From NCBI GenBank assembly GCA_025056155.1, contig JANWWL010000006.1:271666-335665 (forward strand): a stretch of 64,000 bases of DNA, read 5' to 3'. Origin of the DNA: Sphingomonadaceae bacterium. GTDB taxonomy: Bacteria > Pseudomonadota > Alphaproteobacteria > Sphingomonadales > Sphingomonadaceae. The translations under genes were made by a program, and so were the position numbers. The notes under the pieces are model-generated. The model searched no databases and was not told where the DNA came from. It was given only the letters and a program-made list of their open reading frames with translations. Shown here piece after piece: positions 38,060 through 48,105 of the stretch (positions within the stretch are counted from its first letter, which is position 1; each line of letters starts with the position of its first letter).

Positions 38060-39042
38060 GCGCTCCACAGCCGGGCGAGGTGCGGGGCGTGATAGGTGAG
38101 GACACCCCGGGCCCCCGCACGGCGGAAGGCCGTCATCACCTCGGTCACGGCCGCGTCGCGTTCCAGGATGCCGGCGCGCACGGCCGCTTCGACCATCGCA
38201 TACTCCCCGGAAACGCAGTAGGCGAACACCGGCACGTCGAAGCGCTCGGCCACTTTCTGGACGACGTCGAGGTAAGCGAGGCCGGGCTTCACGATGACGC
38301 TGTCCGCCCCCTCCTCGAGATCGAGCGCCACTTCGAGCAGCGCTTCGCGGGCGTTGGCGGGGTCCATCTGGTAGCCCCGCTTGTCGCCCGTGAGCCGCCC
38401 GGCCGCCCCCACCGCGTCGCGGAAGGGGCCGTAGAAAGCGCTCGCATACTTGGCGGCATAGGCCATCAGGTGCACGTCGGCGAAGCCCTCGGCTTCCAGC
38501 GCGCGGCGGATGGCGCCCACCCGCCCGTCCATCATGTCGGACGGCGCCAGAATGTCGGCGCCGGCGCGCGCCTGGTTGAGCGCCTGGCCCACCAGCACCT
38601 CGATGGTAGGATCGTTCAGCACCCGGCCTTGGGCGTCCACCAGGCCATCGTGGCCGTGGGAGGTGTACGGGTCCAGGGCCACGTCGGCCATCACGCCCAC
38701 GGCGTCGGTGGCCGATCGGATCTCGGCGATGGCGCGGCAGACCAGGTTGTCGGGGTTGAGCGCTTCGCGCCCGTCGGGCGTGCGGCGCTCGGCCGGGGTG
38801 TGGGGGAACAGCGCGATGGCGGGGATGCCCAGGGCCTCGGCCTCGCGCGCCAGCTCGGCCAGAGCGCTCACGGGATGGCGCACCACGCCGGGCAGCGACG
38901 GAATGGCTTCCGCCTCGGGCCCGGCGGTGAGGAATACGGGCCAGATCAGGTTGGCCGGGCTCCAGCTCGTCTCGCGCACCAGGGCGCGCAGCCACGGCGT
39001 GCGGCGGTTGCGCCTTGGCCGGGTGGCGGGAAAGGCGGGCAT
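38056..39042 (-). CDS. hemB: Porphobilinogen synthase (delta-aminolevulinic acid dehydratase)
   Basis: A 328-aa enzyme condensing two 5-aminolevulinate molecules to porphobilinogen in haem and tetrapyrrole synthesis. Schiff-base lysines lie in AYAAKYASAFYGPFRDA and in VIVKPGLAYLDV. The metal-binding stretch is DVALDPYTSHGHDG, with Asp, Ser and His rather than three cysteines; this is the Mg-type, zinc-free form seen in many alphaproteobacteria. APSDMMDGRV is conserved. First gene of the operon with the aminopeptidase and NlpC/P60 genes. Confidence 0.97.
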   Translation of the reverse strand: MPAFPATRPRRNRRTPWLRALVRETSWSPANLIWPVFLTAGPEAEAIPSLPGVVRHPVSALAELAREAEALGIPAIALFPHTPAERRTPDGREALNPDNLVCRAIAEIRSATDAVGVMADVALDPYTSHGHDGLVDAQGRVLNDPTIEVLVGQALNQARAGADILAPSDMMDGRVGAIRRALEAEGFADVHLMAYAAKYASAFYGPFRDAVGAAGRLTGDKRGYQMDPANAREALLEVALDLEEGADSVIVKPGLAYLDVVQKVAERFDVPVFAYCVSGEYAMVEAAVRAGILERDAAVTEVMTAFRRAGARGVLTYHAPHLARLWSA

Positions 39043-39089
39043 GGCGCGCGGCGATAGCGAAGGGATCCGGGGCCGGCTAGCGGGAGAGC

Positions 39090-39449
39090 GTGGCCCTCTT
39101 TCCCGTCGACGAGCTCGAAGCCCTGCTGGTGTTGCGCGCGCGCGCCCGATCGCCCATCAGCTACGGCGAGGTCTGCGCTTGGTTCGGCCTGCCGTTCAGC
39201 CGGCACCTGGTCCGCCAGCTGTGCGCTGCCCTCGACGAGGTCGACGCCCGGCAGCGAGGCGCCGGCCGGCCCGAGCTCGCCGTCCTGGTCGTCCGCCGCT
39301 CCGACGGTCTGCCCGGCCAGGGCTGGTGGCTTTCCAAGTCGCACGATCCGTGGGATGGCGCCTTCACCGGGCCCGAAGCGCGACGGTTTGTCGAGCGTCA
39401 CCAGGCCCGGGCCTATGCCTGGTGGGCCGACCGCAGGGAGGAGGCATGA
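39090..39449 (+). CDS. Small conserved protein, winged-helix-like, unknown function
   Basis: A 119-aa protein that I do not recognise by name. It reads as an alpha-helical start (VDELEALLVLRARARSPISY), a YGEVCAWFGLPFSRHLVRQL segment resembling a winged-helix core, then LAVLVVRRSDGLPGQGWW, which looks like the beta-wing. C-terminal aromatics include HQARAYAWW. GGGAGAGC precedes the GTG at 39090, and its stop overlaps the hydrolase ATG (ATGA), so it is translated with that gene. DNA binding is suggested by shape only. Confidence 0.7.
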   Translation: MALFPVDELEALLVLRARARSPISYGEVCAWFGLPFSRHLVRQLCAALDEVDARQRGAGRPELAVLVVRRSDGLPGQGWWLSKSHDPWDGAFTGPEARRFVERHQARAYAWWADRREEA

Positions 39450-40147
39450 CGACCTTCGTTCTGGTGCACGGGGCCTGGCACGGCGGCTGGGTCTGGCGCG
39501 ACGTCGCCCGCCACCTGCGCGCCGCCGGCCACGACGTGCTGACCCCGACGCTCACGGGTCTTGGCGAACGGGCCCACCTGTTGGCGCCGCAGGTGGGCAT
39601 CGCGCTGCACGCGCAGGACATCCGGGCCGTCCTCGAGTGGGAGGAGCTCGAGGATGTGGTCCTGGCGGGCCACAGTTATGGCGCCCTGCCCGCAGCCCTT
39701 GCCTGCGATCATCCCGCGGTGGCCCGCTTCGTCTCGGTGGACGGCGTGCCCATCGTGCCCGGGCGCGCCCTGGCCGATCGCCTATCGCCCGAGGCGGTGG
39801 AGGCGGCGCGGGCGACCCTCGTGAACGGGCTGGGCCTGCCCGCCCCCGATCCCGTCGTGTTCGACGTCCCAGCCGATCATCCGGGCCACGCCTGGGTCAA
39901 GCGACGCGTGACCCCCCTGCCCTGGCGCTGCGTGCACGACGCCCTTCCCGCCCTGCCGCCCCGTTTCGCCCAGCTGCCACGCGCCTACCTGGCCGCGGGG
40001 CGCAACAGCATGGCCGAGCCCGCGCGGGGCCGCGCCCAGGCCGAAACCGAGGGCTGGCCCCTGAAGGTGATCGATTCGGGCCACGACCTCCCGGTCACCG
40101 CGCCGGCCGAAACGGCGCACGCCCTTGCCGAACTCGCCCAGGCCTGA
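39446..40147 (+). CDS. Alpha/beta hydrolase
   Basis: A 233-aa alpha/beta hydrolase of the small esterase/lyase group. The oxyanion-hole motif is LVHGAWHGGWVW (residues 6-17). The nucleophile elbow is AGHSYG with Ser77. The catalytic His213 is in DSGHDLPV; the acid lies between. It resembles plant-type methyl-esterase/hydroxynitrile-lyase-like hydrolases (PF12697), but the substrate is unknown. There is no signal peptide. It is coupled to the upstream small gene by ATGA and its 3' end overlaps the nth start by 23 nt. Confidence 0.88.
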   Translation: MTTFVLVHGAWHGGWVWRDVARHLRAAGHDVLTPTLTGLGERAHLLAPQVGIALHAQDIRAVLEWEELEDVVLAGHSYGALPAALACDHPAVARFVSVDGVPIVPGRALADRLSPEAVEAARATLVNGLGLPAPDPVVFDVPADHPGHAWVKRRVTPLPWRCVHDALPALPPRFAQLPRAYLAAGRNSMAEPARGRAQAETEGWPLKVIDSGHDLPVTAPAETAHALAELAQA

Positions 40148-40904
40148 GGAGGGTCGCCGCCCGGTCGCCGAACCCGCGCCGCCCGACCTGCGCGCGCGGC
40201 GGGCTCGCGCGCGGCGGATCCTGGACGCCCTGGGGGCGGGCAACCCCGCCCCGCGCACCGAGCTCGAGCATCGCGACCCCTACACGCTGCTCGTGGCCGT
40301 GGTGCTGTCGGCCCAGTCCACCGATGCCGGCGTCAACCGGGCCACGCGCACGCTCTTCGCCGCGGCGGACACGCCGCAGAAGATGGTGGCCCTAGGGGTG
40401 GAGGGCATCGCCCAGCACATCCGCACCCTGGGGCTCTACAACGCCAAGGCGCGACACGTGTACGAGCTGTCGCGCCTCCTCATCGAACGGCATGGAGGCC
40501 GGGTGCCGCGGGACCGGGCGGCCCTCGAAGCCTTGCCTGGCGTGGGACGCAAGACCGCGAACGTCGTCCTCAACGAGGCGTTCGGCGAACCCACCCTCGC
40601 GGTCGACACCCACGTGTTCCGCGTGGCCCGCCGCCTGGGCCTGTCGGACGGGCGCACGCCGGCCGCCGTGGAGCGCGACCTGCTGGCGCTGGTGCCCCGG
40701 CGGTGGGCCCGCGCCGCACACCATCTCCTCATCCTGCACGGGCGCTACCTGTGCAAGGCGCGCCGGCCGGAATGCTGGCGCTGCCCGATCCGGCGGCTGT
40801 GCCCCCACGAGCCCAAGACCGCCGCGCAACCGCCTGCCGTCAAGCCCCGGTTCAGCCGCCCCACCTCATGGGATAGTGGGGACCCTGGGCGCGAGGAGGG
40901 CTGA
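40125..40904 (+). CDS. nth: Endonuclease III, DNA glycosylase/AP lyase
   Basis: Removes oxidised pyrimidines and nicks the resulting abasic site. The helix-hairpin-helix is LPGVGRKTANVVL with the catalytic Lys, and the catalytic Asp is in AVDTHVFRVARRLGL. The 4Fe-4S cluster cysteines fit C-x6-C-x2-C-x5-C in CKARRPECWRCPIRRLC. With the TTG at 40125 the protein has 259 aa, with about 25 extra residues at each end compared with E. coli. No ATG or GTG lies before the conserved region, so this TTG inside the hydrolase 3' end is the most likely start. Confidence 0.95.
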   Translation: MPNSPRPEEGRRPVAEPAPPDLRARRARARRILDALGAGNPAPRTELEHRDPYTLLVAVVLSAQSTDAGVNRATRTLFAAADTPQKMVALGVEGIAQHIRTLGLYNAKARHVYELSRLLIERHGGRVPRDRAALEALPGVGRKTANVVLNEAFGEPTLAVDTHVFRVARRLGLSDGRTPAAVERDLLALVPRRWARAAHHLLILHGRYLCKARRPECWRCPIRRLCPHEPKTAAQPPAVKPRFSRPTSWDSGDPGREEG

Positions 40905-40907
40905 ACC

Positions 40908-41315
40908 ATGCGGACGTGGGGCGTGCTTCTGGCGGTGGCGCTGGTCGCCTGCGCGACCGCGGAGCGCCCGCGGAACGCGCCGGCGGAGCGCCTGGCCGCC
41001 GACAAGGCGAGCCGCGTGCCGGCGGGCGAGCCGGTGGAATGCCTGCCCGTGGCCCAGATCCGCGAGACCCGCGTGCTGGACGATCAGACGATCGACTTCT
41101 TCCTTCGCGACGGGCGCGTGTTCCGCTCGGAATTGCCGCAACGCTGCCCCCAGCTGGGGTTCGAGCGCAGCTTCGGCTATAACACCTCGATCCCGCAGCT
41201 TTGCCGCGTGGACTTGATCACCGTCATCCAGACGACGGGCGGGCCCCAGACCGGGGCCACCTGCGGGCTGGGGCCGTTCACGCCGCTGAAGCCCGCAGGA
41301 AACGCACGCGGCTGA
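40908..41315 (+). CDS. DUF6491 family lipoprotein
   Basis: A 135-aa predicted lipoprotein. The signal ends in LVAC with Cys15. The mature domain matches the DUF6491 pattern: ECLPVAQIRETRVLDDQTI, FFLRDGRVFRSELPQRCP, GYNTSIPQLCRVDLITVI and GATCGLGPF, with conserved cysteines that could form disulfides. The function is unknown. It starts 3 nt after nth, so it is probably co-transcribed. Confidence 0.85.
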   Translation: MRTWGVLLAVALVACATAERPRNAPAERLAADKASRVPAGEPVECLPVAQIRETRVLDDQTIDFFLRDGRVFRSELPQRCPQLGFERSFGYNTSIPQLCRVDLITVIQTTGGPQTGATCGLGPFTPLKPAGNARG

Positions 41316-41437
41316 GCGGCCCTAGGGCGGCAGCGACGTCATCCCGGTCGCGGATGCCCTGAGTGAGGGCCCCGGTGCGGCCATGCCGCGCCGACCGTTC
41401 CGCCGGCGCGGGCGCCGAGGGCCTGCCGTAAGACAAC

Positions 41438-41475
41438 CCTCAAGACAACGCGAACGCCTCAAGACGACGCGAACG
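41438..41475. repeat. Tandem 19-nt repeat, two copies
   Basis: CCTCAAGACAACGCGAACG (41438-41456) is followed immediately by the same 19-mer with one A-to-G change (41457-41475), and a shorter related AAGACAAC stretch precedes them. It lies in the 283-nt gap between the convergent DUF6491 and rlmN genes, which holds no other recognisable feature. Confidence 0.8.
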
Positions 41476-41598
41476 AGCCGGCGGAGTTTCCGTGGTTCGC
41501 AGGAGCGCCGAGGTCCCTCTCCGGCTGGCGACGAGGATGCACGTCTCGTTCGGCCTACCGGAGCGCGGGGGTCGCCCGCTTCAGGCGGGTGAGGGCGC

Positions 41599-42786
<1,188 letters not shown>

Positions 42787-42924
42787 GCCGCTTCCTTAGG
42801 CGAGCGGGCCAACGCCGTCATCCCACGCGCCCGAGGGCGGCCGAAGGGCCCGCGTCTTGGGCCGCGCGGGTTCCTGGGGTCGGCGCGAGGGGCGCTGACG
42901 CCACCGCTTCGAGCGCCGAGCGCG

Positions 42925-43557
42925 TCATGCGGCACGGAAGGCCCGTGCCCCGTCGCCCACGCAAATCGCGACTTCCTGCCCGTCCGCGACCCGCATCACC
43001 GTGCCCTGCGGCGTGTCGGGGGCGATGGGCACACCCTCGTACGCGCGCCCCCCCACCAGCAGGCCCCGCAGCACGCGGGTCGTGATCCCGTGGCTTACCA
43101 CCACGGCCGGCCCGGCCCCGGCCTCGTCGAGCCACGCCCGCAGCCGGGCCGCAACGTCGCGGTAATGCTCGCCCCCCGGGATGGGCATGCGGAACAGGCG
43201 ATGTTCGAGGTCGATGATCTCGCCCTCGGACGCGACGATCTCGGCATAGTCGCGCCCCACCCAGCGGCCGACCTCGAGCTCGCGCAGCCGCGCATCGACG
43301 CGCACGGCGAACCAGTCGATTCCCAGATGGTCGGCCAGGATCGCCGCCGTCTGGAGCGCGCGCGGCGCGGGCGACGACCACAGGCGGGGAACCGGCTCGG
43401 CCGTGGCGCGAAAGTGGGCGGCAAGCGCCGCCCCCATGGCGTCGGCCTGCCGCACGCCCGCCAGGGTAAGGGGTGTGACCGCCTCGTTGCCCTGCATGCG
43501 GGCCGCGCGATTGAACACCGTTTCGGCATGGCGGAGGAGATAGAGCGGCGATGGCAT
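42925..43557 (-). CDS. Histidine phosphatase family protein
   Basis: A 210-aa phosphoglycerate-mutase-like phosphatase. The phospho-acceptor motif is LLRHAETVFN (His10). SSPAPRALQTAAILA supplies the second Arg, and VVVSHGITTRVLRG the second catalytic His. Specificity cannot be set from sequence; family members include phosphoserine phosphatase, fructose-2,6-bisphosphatase-like enzymes and alpha-ribazole phosphatase. It is a stand-alone minus-strand gene, divergent from scoA by 65 nt. Confidence 0.9.
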   Translation of the reverse strand: MPSPLYLLRHAETVFNRAARMQGNEAVTPLTLAGVRQADAMGAALAAHFRATAEPVPRLWSSPAPRALQTAAILADHLGIDWFAVRVDARLRELEVGRWVGRDYAEIVASEGEIIDLEHRLFRMPIPGGEHYRDVAARLRAWLDEAGAGPAVVVSHGITTRVLRGLLVGGRAYEGVPIAPDTPQGTVMRVADGQEVAICVGDGARAFRAA

Positions 43558-43622
43558 TGGCCACCCCCAAGCCGGCCGCTAGGAAAGGGTCAAGCGGTGG
43601 ACGGGGCCGGTAGGGGGACGCC

Positions 43623-44330
43623 GTGGCGACCAAGATGTTCGCAAACGCAGCCCAAGCGCTGGAAGGCCTTCTGTTCGACGGAATGACGATCGCCGCCGGC
43701 GGCTTCGGCCTGTGCGGCATTCCCGAGAACTGCATCGCGGCCATCCGCGACGCCGGGGTGAAGGACCTTACCATCGTGTCGAACAACGCCGGGGTTGACG
43801 GGTTCGGGCTCGGCCTCCTTCTGGAAACCCGCCAGGTGCGCAAGATGATCTCGTCTTACGTCGGCGAGAACCGCGAGTTCGAGCGCCAGTATCTGGCGGG
43901 GGAGCTCGAGCTTGAATTCTGTCCCCAGGGAACGCTGGCCGAGCGGTTGCGCGCGGGCGGAGCGGGCATCCCGGGCTTCTACACCAAGACCGGGGTCGGC
44001 ACCGTCGTGGCGGAGGGCAAGGAGCACAAGGAGTTCGACGGCGAGACCTACATCCTCGAGCGCGGCATCGTGGCCGATCTGGCCATCGTGAAGGCGTGGA
44101 AGGCCGATCCGTACGGCAACCTCGTCTATCGAAAGACGGCGCGCAATTTCAATCCGTTGGCGGCCATGGCCGGCCGCGTGACGGTGGCCGAGGTGGAGGA
44201 GATCGTGCCCCCCGGAAGCCTCGATCCCGACTGCATCCACACGCCCGCCGTGTTCGTGCAGCGGCTGTTCGCGGGCACCTTCGAGAAGCGGATCGAACAG
44301 CGCACCGTGCGCCGGCGGGAGGCGGCCTGA
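43623..44330 (+). CDS. scoA: Succinyl-CoA:3-ketoacid CoA-transferase subunit A
   Basis: A 235-aa alpha subunit of the CoA-transferase that moves CoA between succinate and acetoacetate, linking ketone-body or polyhydroxybutyrate breakdown to the TCA cycle. It has the class I CoA-transferase glycine loop [17 protein letters not shown] and [15 protein letters not shown], then [20 protein letters not shown]. The GTG at 43623 begins the usual ATKMF N-terminus. The stop and the scoB ATG share a base (TGATG). Confidence 0.95.
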   Translation: MATKMFANAAQALEGLLFDGMTIAAGGFGLCGIPENCIAAIRDAGVKDLTIVSNNAGVDGFGLGLLLETRQVRKMISSYVGENREFERQYLAGELELEFCPQGTLAERLRAGGAGIPGFYTKTGVGTVVAEGKEHKEFDGETYILERGIVADLAIVKAWKADPYGNLVYRKTARNFNPLAAMAGRVTVAEVEEIVPPGSLDPDCIHTPAVFVQRLFAGTFEKRIEQRTVRRREAA

Positions 44331-44971
44331 TGCCCTGGACGCGGGACGAGATGGCCGCGCGGGCGGCCCGAGAGCTGAAGGACGGCTTCTACGTGAACCT
44401 GGGCATCGGCATGCCCACCCTGGTGGCCAACCACGTGCCGCCCGGCATCGACATCACCCTCCAGTCCGAGAACGGCATGCTGGGCATGGGCCCCTTTCCC
44501 TTCGAGGGCGAGGAGGACCCCGACCTCATCAACGCGGGCAAGCAGACGGTCACCGAGCTCGACCGCACGAGCTACTTCGATTCGGCCACGTCGTTCGCGA
44601 TGATCCGCGGCGGCCACATGGACCTGTCAATCCTGGGGGCGATGCAGGTGGCCGAGAACGGCGACCTCGCCAACTGGATGGTGCCGGGGAAGATGGTGAA
44701 GGGCATGGGGGGCGCCATGGACCTGGTGGCCGGGACCCGGCGCATCGTGGTGATGATGGAGCACGTGGACCGCGCCGGCCAACCGAAGTTCGTGGACCGC
44801 TGCACCTTGCCGCTGACCGGCCTCAACTGCGTCGACATGATCATCACGGACCTCGCCGTCTTCGCCCGGCCCGACCGGCGGGGAAGCCCCTTCCGCCTGG
44901 TCGAGCTCGCCCCCGGCGTGAGCGCCGAAGACGTGCGCGCCAAGACGACCGCCGCCTACGTCGAGGAATGA
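44330..44971 (+). CDS. scoB: Succinyl-CoA:3-ketoacid CoA-transferase subunit B
   Basis: A 213-aa beta subunit containing the catalytic Glu47 in [11 protein letters not shown], which forms the covalent CoA thioester. [16 protein letters not shown] and [14 protein letters not shown] are conserved. It is directly coupled to scoA. Its last 16 nt overlap the 3' end of the convergent sulfotransferase gene. Confidence 0.95.
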   Translation: MPWTRDEMAARAARELKDGFYVNLGIGMPTLVANHVPPGIDITLQSENGMLGMGPFPFEGEEDPDLINAGKQTVTELDRTSYFDSATSFAMIRGGHMDLSILGAMQVAENGDLANWMVPGKMVKGMGGAMDLVAGTRRIVVMMEHVDRAGQPKFVDRCTLPLTGLNCVDMIITDLAVFARPDRRGSPFRLVELAPGVSAEDVRAKTTAAYVEE

Positions 44972-46431
44972 GCGTGCGGGGCCGGGGCCCGGAGGGCCTC
45001 GGCCGCGCGGCGGCGCAGCCGGTCGTAGAGGGCCCGCGCCTTGGCCAAAAGATCCGCGGCCACCGGGGCGGGGGCGGGGCGGCGTACGGCCACGAAGGGC
45101 TCGTAGGCCGGGTGTTCGCGCGGCACCTCAGCCAGTTCGGCCAGCCGAGCCCACACGGCCGGATCCGCGCACAGATCCTCGTAGCACACCGGCACGGCGC
45201 CTGGGGGCAAACGGGCTTCGAGATGAGCGTAGACCCCGATCCAACGCTCGAGCCAGGCGTCCAAGCTGTGGGTCGCGGCCGACGGCCGGTCGGGGCCGAA
45301 GAGGAACGGCCGGTGATCGGCCCCGAACTCGTGGTGGCCAAGCCAGCCCATGTACTGGCGCACGAAGGGGTCGGCCCGCTGGCGCTCAAGGAAGCGCTGG
45401 TGCATCGCGAAGAGCGAGGCCGCGTGATCGAGGGGGTCTCGGAACGGCACCAAGACCAACGCGTGCGGAAAGGCCCGCCGCAGCGCGGCCAGGCGCAGGA
45501 TGCCGTTGTTGTTCTTGGCCAGATACCGCCGGGCCGGCGGATTGGCCGCCCACAGGATCGCGTTCACGTAGGCACGGTAGAGGGCGACGAGCTCGTCCGG
45601 CGGGTCGTGGGGTATCAGCCCATGGGCCCGGATGTAGGACGGCCCGTCGAAGATTCGCCAGAACACCTCGTCCAGGCTTTCCGGGCTGTCGAGGTCGACC
45701 CGGATGCGGTCGCCGTGGGCGCGCTCGGCCGCCTTCAGCTCACGGCGGCCCACCGACGACACGCGCCGCCAAAGGCCAGGGGCCAGCACGAAGGGCATGT
45801 CGCGGTAGGTGAGCGAGCGGAAGGCCCCGCTGGCATGCAGCCGCCGCATGAGGATCGTGGTGCCGGCCCGGGCCAGCCCCGAGACGAAGACGTGCCGTTC
45901 GTCCACGATGTTGGCCACCGGCCGGCGTACCCGCTCCTGGTCGAGCCGGAAGGACCAGGTGGCCACCGCCGGCGAATCGAGCGCCAGGCGATGGAGGAGC
46001 CGGTCGGCGGCGCCATAGGGCGCGGTGTCGGCCGGTCGTGCGGGCGACGTGGCGGGCCCGCGCCAGCGGCGGCGCCCCACGGCCCAGAGGCTTGCCAGGA
46101 CGAGCGTGGCGGCGATTCCCCCCCAGCCCAGCATGAACCGGAGGAATCCGGGGGCGAGCCGCTCCACCCCCAGCACCAGGAGGGTGGCGACCCCCAGGAC
46201 GAGCGCCAGCATGAGCCCGATGCGCGCCACCCCCTGCAGGGTGACCCGGGCATAGGCCGCGAGCGCCCGTTCCTTCCAGTGATCCGAGATGCGGGGGTTG
46301 CCCACCAGCTGCAGCGAGCGCCCGACCGTCTCGAGGGTCGAGGTGGCGGCGTGCCCCAGAGGAAGGCAGCGCACCAGCTCGACCAGGAGGATGCTGAGGG
46401 CGGCGGCCGCCACCAGATGGAGCGGCGCCAT
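44956..46431 (-). CDS. Membrane-anchored sulfotransferase
   Basis: A 491-aa protein joining an N-terminal membrane module to a PAPS-type sulfotransferase domain. Hydrophobic helices lie at about 5-24, 68-90 and 97-118. The soluble domain begins near residue 150. Its P-loop for the 5'-phosphosulfate group is [16 protein letters not shown] (183-198), and the 3'-phosphate-binding strand is [15 protein letters not shown]. This matches the Sulfotransfer_3 group. The acceptor is unknown; membrane anchoring suggests a lipid or envelope glycan. It starts 4 nt after a tiny membrane-protein gene that overlaps an ASST-like gene, forming a three-gene unit. Confidence 0.83.
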   Translation of the reverse strand: MAPLHLVAAAALSILLVELVRCLPLGHAATSTLETVGRSLQLVGNPRISDHWKERALAAYARVTLQGVARIGLMLALVLGVATLLVLGVERLAPGFLRFMLGWGGIAATLVLASLWAVGRRRWRGPATSPARPADTAPYGAADRLLHRLALDSPAVATWSFRLDQERVRRPVANIVDERHVFVSGLARAGTTILMRRLHASGAFRSLTYRDMPFVLAPGLWRRVSSVGRRELKAAERAHGDRIRVDLDSPESLDEVFWRIFDGPSYIRAHGLIPHDPPDELVALYRAYVNAILWAANPPARRYLAKNNNGILRLAALRRAFPHALVLVPFRDPLDHAASLFAMHQRFLERQRADPFVRQYMGWLGHHEFGADHRPFLFGPDRPSAATHSLDAWLERWIGVYAHLEARLPPGAVPVCYEDLCADPAVWARLAELAEVPREHPAYEPFVAVRRPAPAPVAADLLAKARALYDRLRRRAAEALRAPAPHAHSST

Positions 46432-46435
46432 GGGT

Positions 46436-46648
46436 TCACGTGCCCGGACGGTCGTCGCCGCCGCTGCGCCGCCGCTTCCAGCGCCGTTTCAGCGGATACC
46501 AGAGGAGGGCAAGAAAGGCCATGGCGAGCGCGGCCAGCACGCCCAGGGTGAGCACGATCGCGCCTGCACCGGCGCCCGGTCCAATGTAGGCGTGGGCCGG
46601 TGCTGGCGCCAGGGCGAGCAGGGCCCAGGTCAGGACACGGGCTTGCAT
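46436..46648 (-). CDS. Small YIGPGAGAG membrane protein
   Basis: A 70-aa protein with a signal peptide (residues 1-19, ending AHA), the motif YIGPGAGAGAIVLTLG at its mature start, one transmembrane helix (about 28-50) and a strongly basic C-terminus (WYPLKRRWKRRRSGG). Proteins with this YIGPGAG start recur beside sulfatase, sulfotransferase or envelope genes but have no assigned function. Its 5' end overlaps the ASST-like gene by 19 nt and its stop is 4 nt before the sulfotransferase ATG. Confidence 0.75.
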   Translation of the reverse strand: MQARVLTWALLALAPAPAHAYIGPGAGAGAIVLTLGVLAALAMAFLALLWYPLKRRWKRRRSGGDDRPGT

Positions 46649-48012
46649 GGCCAGCGGCTCCAGTCGAGGCGACCTTCGGGGAAGAAGAACGCCTGGGTCG
46701 TCATGAACATGAGGGCGGGATCGTCGCCCCGCGGGTTCCACAGGTCGAACACGACGCGACCGTCCCGGTCGGTCTCGAAGATCCGGCCCTGGAAGGCGCT
46801 CGCCACCAGGAAGCCGCCCGAGGGCGTGGGCTCCATCTTGCCACGGGCCAGGCTGTAGAAGCCAATCTTCCGCCCGTCGACCGGCACCCGCACGGTGCGT
46901 GTTGCGGGATCGATCGTCACGATCCGGCTGTAGCCTCCGAGACGGGCGCGGTTGTCGAACACGGCGATCGTGCCGTCGGGCAGCCAGTCGGGATCGTGCT
47001 GGTGGTCCCAGTCGCCGGCGTGCCACCATTTCACCTTCCGGGTTTCGGGATCGATCACCACCAGCTGGTTGAGCTCGCGGTTCGAGAGCACGAGGTCCCC
47101 CGGCGCGAACATCGGGAAGGCCGCCGCCAGCGCCCGCGGCAGGGGGTCGGCGTCGTTGGTGTGGAATGGGTCCGGGAACCACTTGAACGGCTTGCCCCGG
47201 TTGTTGCGGATGCCCACCAGCTGCTCGGCGTTGGTGGTGCGCACGCGCCAGATCTCGATCTCGGGGTTGGCCTGGGCGATCGCCATGAACGGAAGCCTCC
47301 GCACGACGCGCCCTGTGGCCATGTCGACCTGGTGAAGTTGGGTCACCTCGCGGTCGAACGTCGCCCAGGCGGTGCGTCGGTCCTCGTCCAGCGTGATCGC
47401 GTGGTGGTATTCTCCTGGGATCGACCAGATGACCTTCCCGCAGGCGTCGTGCCGGATAAGGCCGGCGCTGGGTGTGACGTTGTACACGAACGACCCGTCG
47501 GCAGGGAGGAAATCCACCTCGTGCACCAGCCGGCGGGCGATGGGGGTGGGATGGTCGTCGCCCGCGCTGGGAATGAGCTTCCATGTCTTGATGACCTTGA
47601 GCTCGGGATCGAGCAGCAGGGCCGCGTTGGCGTGTCCGTCGGTGAACCGGAACACGCCCACCAGGATGCGATGGCCGCGCGGCAGGCGGGCGGGATCGGC
47701 CCGCACCAGGGGCGGGTCAAGGCCCAGGCCCGGGGCCTGCGCCAGGGGCCGGAAGCCCTCGAGGTCGGGTGCCGGAAACTGCCGGACCGTGAGATAGTCG
47801 GAATCCCGCTCGCGCGTGCGATACCACAGGTCGCGCAGCGTATCGCGCGCCTGCGAAGGGAACGCGGCCATGGCGACGGCGGCCTGCCCCAGTGCGCCGA
47901 AAGTCGAGCTTCCCCGTTGGGTGACGAGCACGACCGCCCCGAAGCCGACGGTCAGGACGAATCCCACTAGCCCCAGAAGCAGGACGAGCCAGAGGGGAAC
48001 GCTGCGCTCCAT
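46630..48012 (-). CDS. Arylsulfotransferase (ASST)-like beta-propeller protein
   Basis: A 460-aa protein with one N-terminal transmembrane helix (residues 7-30) and a periplasmic beta-propeller. Repeats such as ALLLDPELKVIKTWKL, IRHDACGKVIWSIPGEYHHA and VVIDPETRKVKWWHAG fit the ASST fold. Conserved His/Asp clusters (WDHQHDPDWLPDG, RLVHEVDFLPADG) lie where ASST enzymes place the catalytic His. True ASSTs transfer sulfate between phenols without PAPS. Whether this member is catalytic is not certain; it could bind a sulfated acceptor instead. First gene of the three-gene sulfotransferase unit; ATG at 48012. Confidence 0.8.
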   Translation of the reverse strand: MERSVPLWLVLLLGLVGFVLTVGFGAVVLVTQRGSSTFGALGQAAVAMAAFPSQARDTLRDLWYRTRERDSDYLTVRQFPAPDLEGFRPLAQAPGLGLDPPLVRADPARLPRGHRILVGVFRFTDGHANAALLLDPELKVIKTWKLIPSAGDDHPTPIARRLVHEVDFLPADGSFVYNVTPSAGLIRHDACGKVIWSIPGEYHHAITLDEDRRTAWATFDREVTQLHQVDMATGRVVRRLPFMAIAQANPEIEIWRVRTTNAEQLVGIRNNRGKPFKWFPDPFHTNDADPLPRALAAAFPMFAPGDLVLSNRELNQLVVIDPETRKVKWWHAGDWDHQHDPDWLPDGTIAVFDNRARLGGYSRIVTIDPATRTVRVPVDGRKIGFYSLARGKMEPTPSGGFLVASAFQGRIFETDRDGRVVFDLWNPRGDDPALMFMTTQAFFFPEGRLDWSRWPCKPVS

Positions 48013-48105
48013 GTCGCCGTGGCCCCGACGCGTGCCGGCCCACGCCCTCCGGCGCGGGCGCCCGTTGGTAGGGCGCGGCCGGGCGGGGTGCAAGTCGAGC
48101 GAGCG

